In this document: positions 13,101 through 25,700 of the stretch, one piece after another
How positions within the stretch are numbered: the first letter of the stretch is position 1
Layout: every line of letters starts with the position of its first letter
Assembly (NCBI GenBank): GCA_008711295.1
Contig: VUYV01000069.1
Location: 3,667,807 to 3,731,806 of the forward strand
Reading direction: 5' to 3'
Source of the DNA: Anarhynchus alexandrinus
Lineage: Eukaryota > Chordata > Aves > Charadriiformes > Charadriidae
DNA: 64,000 bases
Made by a program: the position numbers and the translations under genes
Notes under the pieces: model-generated
Told to the model about the DNA's origin: nothing
What the model saw: the letters and a program-made list of their open reading frames with translations, nothing else
Databases searched by the model: none

Positions 13101-14419
13101 AAGTTTAATCATACCTTTAACATTCTGGTTCTGTTTAAGAGAGAGAGCATATAAAAAGGTCTTGGATTTTTTACTATTGGAATACAAGCTTGTGTATGCC
13201 AGGGCATTTTGTGGTGAGAATTTATTTTGTTACCCAGCAAATATTTGGATAAATGAAGGTATCCTGTGAATACAGTGCCTTCAGTTTCAATGAAGTATTA
13301 ATATTCTTGGAAGATTTTTAGTTTTCCTACCTGGTCTTCTGATCTTCAGTAGACACTCATTTTCATTTTCAAATCATTCTATTTCCGTACTCAGAGGAGA
13401 TCACTGCTACAAAATTTTACTATGTCTACTTCATCTTTTATTATGTATGCTTAAATTTTCAAATTACATTCTTTTGCAATGTAAATATGATACTTTTAGT
13501 GGGTAATGTTACAGACTGCACCTCCTCTTGTGCTTTATGAAACAGAAGGGTACAATCCAGTCAGTAACTGTATTGTCTGATCTGGTATCGAATTCCTTGT
13601 GACCAGATATCTACAATGGCTTTAACATCAATATGAACGGTAGCTGGGTCATCAAGTGTTCCCACAGCCACCATATAATAGCTGCATCTTTGTCTTAAAA
13701 AATAACGGTGACTGTACCCTGGAGCTGCTTTTGGAGTGGGATCGCAGGAGAGTGTAATAGGCAATCACATTTCGTACAGAAAGGCAGTTGTTTTGTTCAA
13801 CCTAAAGCCTCTGCTTCCAGGTTTTCTTCATCTGGCTGGCAGATCAGTTATGATAGTCTACTGGAGATTAAGGTGACTACTGAAGTTTTAAAATGCTGCT
13901 CTACCCATAGACATTTTGTAATTAATTTCAGTGCTAAAGAAGGGAGCATTTTTTCTCATCTGGGTGTCTCTAGGTTCAGGATGCTGCCAGTGGATCTTCA
14001 TGTGGTGAAGTGAAGAAATTTCTGTTTATCACATGCTTTTAACCTTCCTCTTGAGAACCTGAATAGAGGAATACTCCTGGAGTTCAATATATAAGAAATG
14101 TTCTCATGTTATCTGGATTGTCTTTTAAACTGTTCCAATTTACGGTGGACATTAGAGCTGGTCACAGTGTTCTGCAGTGGTTATGTAAGCTCAGGATTTA
14201 AAAAAGCATAACCTTCCTTTTCCAATTCTTTCTGCTGTCAAGGGTCTTTGCCCATTTGACCAGTGTACCATGGGACTTAGGTATGCATCGTAACTCCAAG
14301 TCTGTAATTTTTCTATGGTACCACATTTCATTCTCTGAATATGGACTTCTTTCTTTGTAGGTAGAAGTATAGCTTTACACATGCGGTGGTAGGAAAAGTA
14401 TTCCTTTTAAGTAGAGTGT
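13101..14419. other. Non-coding DNA with overlapping short open frames
   Basis: Two oppositely oriented frames overlap at 13561-13764 (minus, 67 codons, TTG at the start) and 13708-14013 (plus, 101 codons). The minus-strand translation has a protein-like middle (for example GTLDDPATVHIDVKAIVDIW), but it is bounded by a stop just upstream, has no identifiable domain and shows no clear splice context. Neither is called a gene. Confidence 0.45.
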
Positions 14420-14780
14420 TTTCAGTGATTCAGATAATTTTATTCTAGTAGCTGGCTGTGCTCATTATCATTTTCTGTGTTGTCAGCAAACGTCATCAGT
14501 ACTGAATTTGCATTTTCTTGAAGGTTGTTAATAAAAGTGTGAAACAGTATGGCACCAGTAAGCTATCACGGCAGATGGCTCTTACAAATGTCCTTAATAT
14601 AACTCCTTGTTTGCAATTACATTCTGAGACTTCCTGATTTGCCTGTTTCTAATCCATTCTAATCCATAACATATTTTTGATGTTAATTTTGTATCATTCT
14701 TGCTTTGAAGTCCTAGAGCAGTACTCTGCAAGCTAACACACAGAAAGTATTTTTCACCAAAGTCAAGGGGGATAGTTTAC
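14420..14780 (-). mobile_element. Ancient CR1/L3-type LINE fragment, reverse-transcriptase palm
   Basis: Read on the minus strand, 14475-14557 gives a decayed but recognisable reverse-transcriptase block: a G-x-x-L-F-x-x-F-I-N-N-L stretch followed about 15 residues later by TFADNT. This corresponds to the LINE pattern GPxLFNIFINDL ... KFADDTKL. The second catalytic aspartate of the F-A-D-D box is replaced by Asn. The sequence at 14640-14780 continues as a decayed match to the amniote L3/CR1 antisense consensus. The fragment is inactive, with no usable frame. Confidence 0.6.
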
Positions 14781-15280
14781 TTAAAACCAGGTGTAAGTAA
14801 AAGATCGCTGTAGATGATACGCCTGAATGTTTTGTTTGAACACACAGTGGTGTATTTTTATTGCTATAAGCAAAGTTACCCTAAAAATTCCTAACTTTTC
14901 TGTTTAAGAAGCATGATACTGTATTGATACATGATATTAGAAAAATGGAGACAGTCTGTATTTAGAGAAGGTTGTTTCTGATTTTACTTCATATAATTTT
15001 CTAAATTAAGAGGACCGATTTTTCTAGATTTAATTTAGTTGTAGAAGAATTTGATATCAGAAGACCTGTTATTGAAAGTTTGAAATAAACTTGACATACT
15101 TACTGTGCAACTTTAAAAATAAAAAAATCTTTTAAAGTATTGTGATCACAGTGTGTAATACATTTTCTTATGAGGTACTTATAGTAAGAGGTATTGGAGA
15201 ACTTTACATACACTCTTAATATTCTGTCGTTGAATTGAAGTTCACAGTAAAGTTCAGCTCCTGTTCCTTTTTATTATAAC
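14781..15280. other. Non-coding DNA, nothing recognised
   Basis: AT-rich sequence without open frames of interest or recognised repeats. Confidence 0.5.
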
Positions 15281-15321
15281 TAGTAATAGTAATTAGTAAT
15301 AATTAATAGTAATATTAATAG
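15281..15321 (+). repeat. Imperfect TAGTAAT-type microsatellite
   Basis: Imperfect repeats of TAGTAAT/TAATTAG words fill this stretch and lie directly against the CR1 tail that follows. Confidence 0.7.
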
Positions 15322-15383
15322 TCTGGGAGGTGAACTCTGGTCCTTACGGGTTTCTTCAACCTGATATATTCTATGATTCTATT
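15322..15383 (+). mobile_element. CR1 3' terminal fragment
   Basis: About 60 bp resembling the extreme 3' end of avian CR1. A GAGGTGAA arm and a TTCAACCT arm could form the conserved 3' stem-loop. They are followed by ATTCTATG (15368-15375) and the near-copy ATTCTATT (15376-15383), the CR1 terminal octamer. CR1 copies are commonly cut at the 5' side, and only this tail remains. No coding part is present. Confidence 0.7.
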
Positions 15384-18300
15384 GCTTTTTAATATAGCTT
15401 TGTCTTGGGGGGTGCTTTGCTATTTTGGGTTTGTTTTGTTTTTTTTAAACAGATGGTTTGTAATTGTGGAAACTTGTAGCAAAATATGTGGCTGGAAAAC
15501 GTGCAGAATTTTGTTTCCTGATATATGTGGTATTTATGACTCCTGGTAGGCTTTTGCATCGGTACTGGTATAGGATTAATACGAAAGCAGCTCTATTCTT
15601 AGCTCATATTTAATTCTCTGTATTGAGCTGTGGTACTATGGATTATTTCAACTCCGTGTAGTGTTTCAAGTGTAAGCTAGAGTTTATTGCCAGGTGGCAG
15701 GAATGAGGCGTATAAACATTTTATGGACAACAGATGCAGATAAATGGAGGAATTTATCTCATGCACAGTATACTCGTTTGGCTAAGAGATACATCCTTTA
15801 GTAATTCCTCTATGCTTACTGATATTGGACAATTAAAAGCATATAAATTGCTACAAGAGTAATTACTGCAAAGTAAGAATAATCATAGCTTCCTATGCAT
15901 AAAATGCAAAGTTACTTCTCAAAAGCATTGCAATGAAAATTTTTCTTCAACATTGTAGAAGAAAAGCATAGAAGAGTGAGGAGTAGCAGGAAAAAACCTC
16001 TTGAGTCTCCTGGTCTATTCAATTACTAAATTACAGGTAGTCCATTTTATTTATAATTATATCCCAATTGCATGAGATTTTCAGAATACTGTTGTTTTAG
16101 CAGTTAAACAAATAGGTTGTAGAGATAGAGATACGAATTAGTTGGCCGTTTGTTACCAGTATATCCTCACTGGCTTTTGAGGGAAAGATAGCAGCTATAA
16201 CCTATTATGCTGGGATATACTTTCTCCCCAGATATTCTCCCCAGATAAAACAAACCTGCTATACTCCTCAGATTTATAAAGTAGCGGCACAAAGCCTTAT
16301 ACTTAGCTCAGTTACAGCTATCATATTCAGGCCACTGAAGTCCATAGGGTTGTATCAGAGTCAGTGAGAAGAGAATCAAGTCCATAAAGTGACTTGGCTG
16401 TATTGTCTGGTGTTTATTTCTGCTGCTGAGGCTTTTCTTAGTTAAAGAATGCTTTCAGATTGAGGAAAACAGATGGGTATCATTTGGGAAAGATAGAAAT
16501 AATATATTCTGATACATTTTATTGAAATAAAATGTCATGACATACAGTGCAAAGTTGTGGTCATTCATTTAATGAATAGTACTAGTAATAGAGTTTAAAA
16601 ATTCTGCCTAAGAATACATTTTCTGTGTAAGTGGGCTTAATATAATATTTTTGCAACTAGACTGTCTTACTTCTTTTTTTTTTTTAGATTTCTGTAAAAA
16701 CAAACTGAAGTGAAATTCGATAAACCTCAGCCCTGAAATTATTTTTAAACAAAGTTTCGCTGGTGACAGCTTATTTTCTTAAGTAAGCAGATTCCATATG
16801 TGGTATTAAGTAAATCATTTTGTGATTTGATAGTGGCGTATTGGGGTGAGACATCCTGTAACGTAACTATGTCTGAAGTTATTTACTGGTTTTCCTCTGC
16901 CAAATTGTGATTGTTTAGTCTGCTAACACTTGTACTAAAGGTTTTTCTGGGTAGTGGTTAGCAGTTGTTTTCAAAGCAAATGTTAAATCTAAGAAGACAT
17001 TCCTTTAAAAAAAATCCTGTTCTGGCAGAGGAACTTGATTTGTGTTCTTGTTCAGTGTTCCTTTACTGTTTTTAGTGTGGCTGTTGAAATCTATACCTTA
17101 TATGATCTCATTGTACTGCCTGCATTTCATTAATGAGTGACTGTGTTTAGGGCTTGGGGAGTGAAATATTTTTCATATGACACTACCCAATATGAGTGCA
17201 GTGCACCAGCTGCAAAAACCACAGACCATCTGATTTTGCGGCTTTTGAGGGTGTGAAAAGTTCAATTGCTTATACTAGAGCTTATATCTGTATATTATAC
17301 CATATGGAAACGGAACTACTGTAGACTTGGAAGAAAAAAGAGAAAACCAAGTTCTTTAGCCATGGTTCAAATAAAGATGAGAAATACATATCTTGCAATG
17401 TGGATGAATTAATATCATTATATGGCATTAAAATATTTTTTGAAAGAATATAATAATGTATATTACAATTTTTGCCACAGAATATTATTTTTAAACAAAG
17501 GTGGCAAGTGTGGAAATTGTAAAAAAAGTTTGCCTTTTTGGTGATTAAAGCTTAATGTGCTCCTGAAAGTAGTGGCTTTGTAACTACTTTATCAAGATAA
17601 CATATTGTTGATACTTAAATATGTTTACCTATTTGTATTGAGATTCCTCCTGTCCTGTCCTTGTCTTGAAAGAGAGAAAGCAGTTCTGTAGAGTTTGGGT
17701 GGGCACTGTCCAGATTACCCAGAATGTGAGCTAAAAATGCTTAAAAAATCATATTTCAGTCATAATTTGGGAAGTTTTAAAGTAGTTTAGAATTTACTAA
17801 GTGAAAACATGTACAGTCATACTAGTTGTCACTGTCTTGTGGTTCCTCCTTCCTTAGAATCAACTATCTGTGCTAGTTGCTAGAATAAGCGACTATCTGT
17901 GGAATACTATGTTAGACACATTTGCAAATATTTTAAGGTTGCTCTTTTAAATGACCAAGTAAAAGAAATCAGAAGAAACTGAAAGGTTTTTCACCAGTCT
18001 TAAATTCTGTGATCAATTTTCTATGTGTTCTTTAATACAGTGAAGTTTATCGTCAGTAGAATGGGTTGCAAAAATAAATCCTTTGTTTTTACATAAAACC
18101 AGATCAAGAATACATACCAATATTCTGGTTAGGAATTGATCAGCTGGTAGTCATTATATTACCATTTCATGTTTTGTATAAGGTTAGCATACTAATTAGC
18201 AGTTTCAGATTAATCTGAGGAGAGAGTGCGTGTGTGTATTCTGCAATAGATATGCCTGAGATTTTTGTTTAAGCAACAGCAAAAAAAGCATTAAAAACAG

Positions 18301-18827
18301 TGACCTGTTGATGACAAACACACACCCCTCCCCGACTTCTGCTGTTTGGGTCATTCAGTCAACGAATAATCAGTAAATTTAATGATTTATATCCTGAACC
18401 AGATAGTACTGAATAAGAAGTTCCAAACAGAAAAAAAAATAGCAACCAGTACACGACCAAGTTCTAAACTGAGTTTTATTTGAACAGATAGGTCCAAATG
18501 ATGAAGAGCTTTGTAAAAAGTCATTCCTTTCTGTGAATAAAGCATAAATACAAAGTAATGCTAAATTTGTCATACACTTTGTTCACTGTGACTCATCCTT
18601 CCAGCTCTATATATAGGTTCTGCCATCACTGAGAAAGTGCTTTTTGTTGACAATAAGCCTCAACAACAGGTCTCTGAACCACTGTTGAATACCGCTTAAC
18701 TGCTAGCGATGGAGCAGCTATTCAGAGTGTGGTTATGAAAACCATGACTGAGAATTGATTCCACTCATAATGAGGATCAGATGTAAGAGTAAGTATATGA
18801 GTATTGTAGCAATACATATTGCCAACA
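15384..18827. other. Non-coding DNA, nothing recognised
   Basis: AT-rich sequence. Contents noted are a run of 12 T ending in AG at 16674-16686, which resembles a 3' splice acceptor but is not followed by a recognisable exon, and a short tandem TTCTCCCCAGATA doublet near 16220-16245. Confidence 0.5.
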
Positions 18828-18858
18828 GAGAAAGAAAGAAAGAAAACAGAAAAGAAAG
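18828..18858 (+). repeat. (GAAA)n microsatellite
   Basis: Purine-only GAAA repeats with a few interruptions. Ordinary low-complexity sequence. Confidence 0.85.
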
Positions 18859-21800
18859 CTTTTAGGTCCTGCAATGTCAGTTAAAAAATTTTGTGATATT
18901 TAAATAGTTTCATGGAATCACAAGTTGGCCACCTCAAATTTTGATTTTTGTCCTTTATGTATTAGGATGGCTTTTGAAATATATACTCTTTATTCTTTTT
19001 ATCTGATTTTTGGGCTCTGAACTATTTAGTTTTAAGCTTTTAAACTTTTAATCTGTACCCATGAAAACTGTAAATTTATGTTTTAAAACAAAAGGGATTT
19101 CTTGTAAAATTTCTAGATTCCAACCGTTGAAGCTTTAAGGAAAATACCAAATATTGTGAGACTTCAAATAAAGCCCTAAGTATTGTATACAAAGTCATGC
19201 TATGAAAAGTAAAATCAGTTTATGTACATCAATGGGAGAAATGGTCTGGCTGTTGAAATTGATTGGAGTCTTTTGCCACCAAGTTCATTGAAGCCTGAGT
19301 TTTATTCCCTTCCTAATCTGTTTACTTTTACTGTCATATCCAGAGGTAATCTGCTTGTCCCGTGTCTCTGAATCTTCATCTCTAAATGGGAATGTTTCCT
19401 CCATTTGATTAGTGGTGAGTCAGTTTAGGGGAGAGAGAGGCTAGGCTATCTAACTAATCCTCAAAGAGGAAGCATAGTTGTTCTAAAACTAAAATTATTC
19501 TTTTTCACATATTGAAGCTAAGGAGGTTGAAGTTCGTTGATCAGGACTCAAAGCCATCAAAGTTTGTGAGATGTAGAAGGCTAAAACAAGGTGTTTGTAA
19601 TAAAAGCGTAATTATAAATGGCACTTAAAATGACAGATTATTCTTACCTTGATGAAATCCTGGTCTGATGGTGTTGGGAATTTTACAGCTAAGGATTACT
19701 CTGTTAGTTACTTAAATCTCTCCTACTGTTCAAATGCAATTTTTACCCCAGATTGGATCTCTACAGAGTCAAAAAAAAACATTCTGAAATTTTGATCTAT
19801 TGTGTGCTAAGAGAATTGATAAAATACAGAATGTTTAATTTTTCTAGCATTTAGGAGTAACATGGAAAACTAAAATGTTGAAATAAATACTTTTGTAAAA
19901 GGGATGTAATACCCCCAGCAAACAGTTTATGCAGAAGATTTTAATTCATACAAGTAATTAATTTTTATGTTTTCTGTATCATCATTTTCATTAGAAGTTG
20001 AATAACTGAATTATGAATAGTAATTTTTTTTAATTAATGTTTTTATGTACTACACATATTTTGTAGTTGCTAAATAATAAAAATAAGTATGCAAAAAACT
20101 TTTGGACATTAGAAAAAATTAATTGCAGGAATTTCTTTTCAATTTTTTTAAAAGCATGTAGAACATCATAAGTTTAGTACTTCATAGACCTCTTTTAAGA
20201 TCAATAGCAATTCTTTTTAGCTTTGGTTAAAAAAAAATTAACCCTTTCATTAAAAACACTTTAACATGTCTTTCATTTTCTTGGTAAGAAAAAGTTATGA
20301 AGTAAAAATAAGGCAGCTAGGAACCTTGTTTGCAATGTTAAGTTAACATTAACTATAAATACAATTTCCAATAAAGTAGAGTGGGTAATGCTAATACAAT
20401 TCCCAAATTCTGGGTTCTGTTTCTGAATGATCAATAAATAAATGTCAGCAATTTGGTTGCATTTTATTATCCACTTTTCTGAATTAAAACCAAGTAAATT
20501 GAAATGGCTGGTTCACTAAGTTCAAGATAGTATTTCATAGGTGAAAATCAGACTAAAAATGTACTTGTTGAATTCATTGATTTCCCTCAAATATTTATTT
20601 TATGCCATTAATATCACATTAACTTCTAGATAATCTTATTTTTATGAGGCATTCACAAATCTTTTCCCCATACGTGTCAGTAATATAGCATCACCTTAGT
20701 ATAAGTTGTTTTGTTCTGTGATCAGATGCTCTTTACTTTTGTTACGCATCCCAGCTTCATTCTAGGAGAATAAAACAAAATAAAAATGACATGTCAATAT
20801 CATTGTCTACCTTCTTACATTTATGATTTGCAATATCCATTTTATTATAATTTTAGATAATTTTGTAATTATTGTTTTAATTTTAGTTTGTATGAGGAGT
20901 GAACTTTTGAGGTACATCTCCCGATCATCCTTGTTACTATGCCTGGGTTTACATTGGAGACCTGTCTTTTATGTAGATTGGATGTCTTTAGATGAAAGTA
21001 AACTGAAAGATGCTCTCCAAGAGCACATCAAGTGGGTTCCATCATCTAGAGAACATTCGAGACATTAGACCAGACTAAAGTAAAATCCACTAAGGGATAT
21101 ATAAAGTGGATGATGAACTTGCAGATTGGTCCACTCTTGTTGCTTTGTCTACTTGTTAATGTGGACATCATTTATGAAAATCTCAGTGACTGCTTGAGAC
21201 TTGTTTTTCATGAAGTGAAGACTTTCCTCTGGTATATTCATGCAATAACAGAAGCTTCTATTTCAGCCAAAATAATAACATTTATTCAAGTAATCCTGTT
21301 TTTAAAGATCTTTGTTAAGGTTACAAAATAATGCTCAAAAATGTGGGAATGTAGTTAGTGTAGTGCTGATGCAGTCCTTTTGTGCGTACAAGCTTCAGCG
21401 CTCCTTGCTTCATTCAGTTCTCACAATGTTTGGTGACCATTTAATAAGAAGCTACCCAGTATTTTAGTTCAGTATCAGAAACATTTGACAGTTCCCCTTG
21501 TTTATGGTACATCATTCAAGCTGTTCTGATGAGCTCTTCTACATTACTTTTCACTGTATTTTGTGAATGCTTTCTAAACATTTCCAGAATCCTTGTCACA
21601 GTCATTGGAGGAATGCATTGGAATTATTTGTGGTCTATAAATGGCAAACTAAGACGCAAGGTAATCTCTGATCTATTTTTTTTTAGAGTACTGAGTATTA
21701 CAAAATCTTTGTCCACAACACTGCTTTCATTGACGTCCTGTCACATTGAGCACCTCAGGCTGATGATTAGACTCCTCAGAAAGGGAAACATAAATTTATG

Positions 21801-22519
21801 TCAACCTGAGGAAAAAAAAAGTTTAACACTTGTTTAGTATCACATAAAAACTCTGTGATAAAAGTGAAGTTAGTCCAGTACTCCAGAATGCCACTAAACC
21901 GACTTAAGTATGTGCGTTCCTCTGTAGGAGTGCGCAGTTGCGTAGGGTCAAAGACCCATCTCTCCCTGTGGTCTGTCACCAACAATTGCCAACAGCATAC
22001 AGCTAGGGAAGAAAAAATGAGCATGTCAAACAGGCAGAATATTTTAATGACTCAAGGACTTCGTCAGCCAGAGGAGATGCTTGATTTCCATTTATATTGA
22101 TGCTTTTTTCTCCCCAGTTTGTTTTTCAAGTGACCTCTAGCATCCACAGTCTCTTACCTCAAGGAATTACATGGGTGAATCCATGCTTTGTAAGGAAACA
22201 CCTGCTTTGGTGTGTTTTGAACCCAACATCAGCATCATTTGATACCATCTTATATTCATGTGGAAAGAGACAGTGGGCAGTCATCTCTTGCTTATCTTTC
22301 CCTTGTGACAGTTTTATTTACTTCTTCATGTGTTCTCTTGATCATCTCTTCCCCAGACTAATAAGTAGTAGTTAAATTAGTCAAAACTATTGCCTTTGGT
22401 CATACTTGCTGGCCTTTTTACACACATTTTCCAGTTTTACCCTATCTTTGAAACTGGAGCAGGGAGGGTCTGCACACAGGTACCAGAGACAAGTGCATTG
22501 TAGCTGGTGTATTAATGAT
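18859..22519. other. Non-coding DNA with scattered short open frames
   Basis: Open frames cluster at 20820-22380 (up to 102 codons, several overlapping on both strands) but none has a recognisable domain, and their composition (Phe, Leu, Ser, Ile rich) is what AT-rich DNA gives by chance. A short inverted repeat lies at 20334-20350. No known repeat family recognised. Confidence 0.5.
20334..20350. repeat. Short inverted repeat, 8-bp arms
   Basis: AATGTTAA (20334-20341) and TTAACATT (20343-20350) are exact reverse complements separated by one G. The sequence is AT-rich, so chance is likely. Confidence 0.8.
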
Positions 22520-22712
22520 TTCTGTTCTCTTCTTTTGTTTGTGAATTTGATAACACTAGATTTGCTTTTTTGATCACAGTTTTAACATGTTGGTTTTGTT
22601 CAACTCTCATTTGTAAGCCAAGACCTGCTTCTTTAGTGGTCATTGGTCATCCATGTCTGTCATCATGTCAATAAAGTTGGGATAGCTTTTTACATCAACA
22701 CATCACCTGACA
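22520..22712 (-). mobile_element. Possible ancient CR1/L3-type LINE fragment, downstream of the catalytic box
   Basis: The plus strand at 22565-22710 follows the order of the antisense consensus of amniote CR1/L3 elements in the part that encodes the region C-terminal to the polymerase palm. There is a 'GCTTTTTTGATCACAG' start, then a 'CCAAGACCTGCTTCTTTAGT' block, then 'AGTTGGGATAGCTTTTTACA'. The match is decayed and has no open frame. The assignment rests on remembered consensus only. Confidence 0.45.
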
Positions 22713-25700
22713 CAGGGGCCTATCTTAAAATCATAAATAACCTAATACAACTTAATTTTGCTGATCAACTTTTCTTATCTTTGCAGTTTATTTTCCATCT
22801 TCTATCAAATTATTTATCTATTCTGTGATCTTCTCTTTTATCCTATGGAAGACTGTTTTCTTTGTGCCTTTGGTAAAAGTTGTTGTTTAATGCTATTTGA
22901 AAGCACCATTCCGATCAGTGATACAACTGATGAGTCAATGGGCATTTACTTTAGTCTGAGCTTCCTGGGTGTCTTCCTTTTGACCTATCTTTCACTTTAT
23001 TTATTATTTAGGAGCTGTGATGCAGTGGAATATTCTTAGTTAAGATAAAAGACTTCAAAATATTAGGGTTTGCTTGGGTTTTCATTTTATAAGAGCTAAC
23101 TCGTCTGATAGTATGGTATTATCTGAATTTGATACATTGATATAAAGTGATGCTTGGAGATGTATATCATTTTGTTTTTTAAATGGAATTGGAGCCTATC
23201 CCACAAAATTCTTAGTAGTCATGGATGAACTAAAATTTTACAATGTTCCAGTTGAACTGAAATCAGTTATTTTGCTGATGGAATTAAAATAAAGATTGAG
23301 ATTGGACTCAGTTGAAAATGTTTTCCTTGAACTTCAAATTCTGATTTGTTTACTTTCAAAATCCTGAAAGAGATAAATTGATTGGTACACTCCATATTTA
23401 GGGGGGAATGGGAATTACTAACTGACTTAACTCAGGTACACAGGCAATTTTAACAGACTTTTGTCTGTCTAGGAATTACATCTTTTTGCCAAATAGTGTG
23501 ACTGAATAGCAAATCTCCTTCTGTCTCTTCCCATTTGAAACATTAATTAGCTTTTGAACTGTGCTAAGTTCATACATAACTATTTTGATTTATCCTTTCT
23601 TTTTAGACAGATAAAGACAGGAAAAATACTACTTTATATACCTGTTAAACTTTACCATACAAAGGACAGTTAAACAAATGAGCAAGGAATACATTAATAA
23701 ATATTAATTAACAGTAGAATCAGATTCTAAGATTCTGAGTCAAATACCATCCAAATGTATTGTTGAAGGAGGGCAATTTGTCAGAAACAAGTATCAGAAA
23801 CTGACTTTACGAAACCTAAAATGGGACTCATCTCAACTTCACATGCCCATAATGTAGATATCTAGATCTGAAAACATCATCTAGACAGTCATTATGGTCA
23901 ACGGAAATAAACAGACATTTATAAAGAAGGACTTATCTTAGCCTGAGACAGATGTCTAAACTGGGTTTGGTGATTCAGGACTTAAAAGAGTTTATAGCTC
24001 TTTGAGCCAGGTTATGACATGGTTGCCTACATTATGGCTGGAATGATAACTCTCACTCCTTAAAGCACAGAGAACAGAATTATTTTGTTTTAAGGACAAT
24101 TATTTTATTAGTTACTTTTCATTTTGTAACTCTCGTGAACATATATGGTATTTTGTTGGTATATTCTAATTTAATTTAGATATTTGTTCAACTTGTTGCA
24201 TAGTTTGTCTACACAAAACATACTTGCATGTCATTGCTTTAAAATGAATATATAGGTGCTTAAATAATTTAGCTTTATATCTTTACTTGTGTGTTAGAGC
24301 AATGTCTCATATCCAATTAAAAACCAAAATGGAAAAATGTACATAGATTCATAGTGGCATATAGGTGGGGTATATTAATTGAGCTAATTTGTGTCTGAAA
24401 TACGAGGTTAATCTTATTTGTTATGCTTGTAATGCTTGTAAATCAGAAAATAATTGCTTAATTGTAAATTACATATTGATTAAAGCTCATGTGTGATTTC
24501 AAAAGATGACTATATTTAGGTTTGCATAGTATACCCTTCTACTAAGAAAATGTTCATCTCTTCTAGACATAGGAATTAATGTTTCCAACAGATGCTTACA
24601 GCATGCTGACTTAGAACTTTAATGAGTGATTTTTATTTGAAAATGCATTACATGTTCTTTTACTTTTTCCTCTCAGATGTTTTCACAAGTTATTTACAAA
24701 ATCAGAACAAACAGTACTTTTTAATTCTAGTGTGTGAATTCAAAATAAATTCAAGCCTTTGTCAATATCTACTTTTTAGAATGAGCTAAAAACTACAAAA
24801 ATCACAGCTCTGAAATGAATGTTTTGCTTTCAGGTAGACTAGCAAGAAATTCTATATTGCTAATCTTTTTTTAAAAGGAAAATTGAAATTACTATTAAAT
24901 GTGAATTCCCTTTTCAGTGTTATGCTGGTGGATTACATTGAAAATAGGTTTGTTTTTCAAAGTGTACATTGATCTTAAACAATGCCAAATTACATATCCA
25001 AAAAGTCTGAATGTTGTCTTTTTGCATTATGGTTAAAGAAAATCCCAAGTTTTTAACAAATTTTATCCCTTCACAAAGGGATAATTTTGTACTGATGGGC
25101 AATTTGAAGAACAGAATAAAGAACACAAAAAAACCTGTTGTTCATGGAAAGTTTTTACTTAACAGCCGAGAATACAATGTCAACGTTATTGCCACATAAT
25201 GTAAGTGCAACTGTGAGTCCATAAAATGTATCCCGTACAAAAAAGAAATTCGGAGCCAAATTCAGTCTTCTAGTTTAGGAGTGAAATCTCTGAAGGTACA
25301 TGGTTTCTGATAATTGAGATGATGCTTAGAGTGAGCAACAGTATTTTTTTTAGATGATTGATTAGGAATTCCGTTGATTTAATACTGTGGTTTTCCTAGT
25401 TAATAATTTATGTAATGATACAAGACTAACCAGGGAACTTAACCAGGGAAAATCCATAACACTATTGTCTAAATCAAAATATGTCAGTAGTAGGTACCGA
25501 ATGGACGCATTGGGATTGTGGTGTCCCAGGGAGTGTGAAACAATATGTGTTGCGATTATACTGGAATAAACAGGCTGTTGGGAGCACAGGATCATGGAAG
25601 ACATTGCATGAGAGCAACCAGTAAAATAACAAACACAGACTAAAATATACCTTATTCTTTTTGTCTTACAATTAAAGAAAAAAGTTTTTGAAATCATTGC

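Noticed and set aside
16674..16686. T12 followed by AG, like a 3' splice acceptor
   Set aside because: The sequence after it has no recognisable exon; T-run plus AG is frequent in AT-rich DNA.
18905..18935. TCATGGAATCACAAGTTGG as an antisense CR1 3' tip
   Set aside because: The similarity stops after about 20 bases; too short to support a call.
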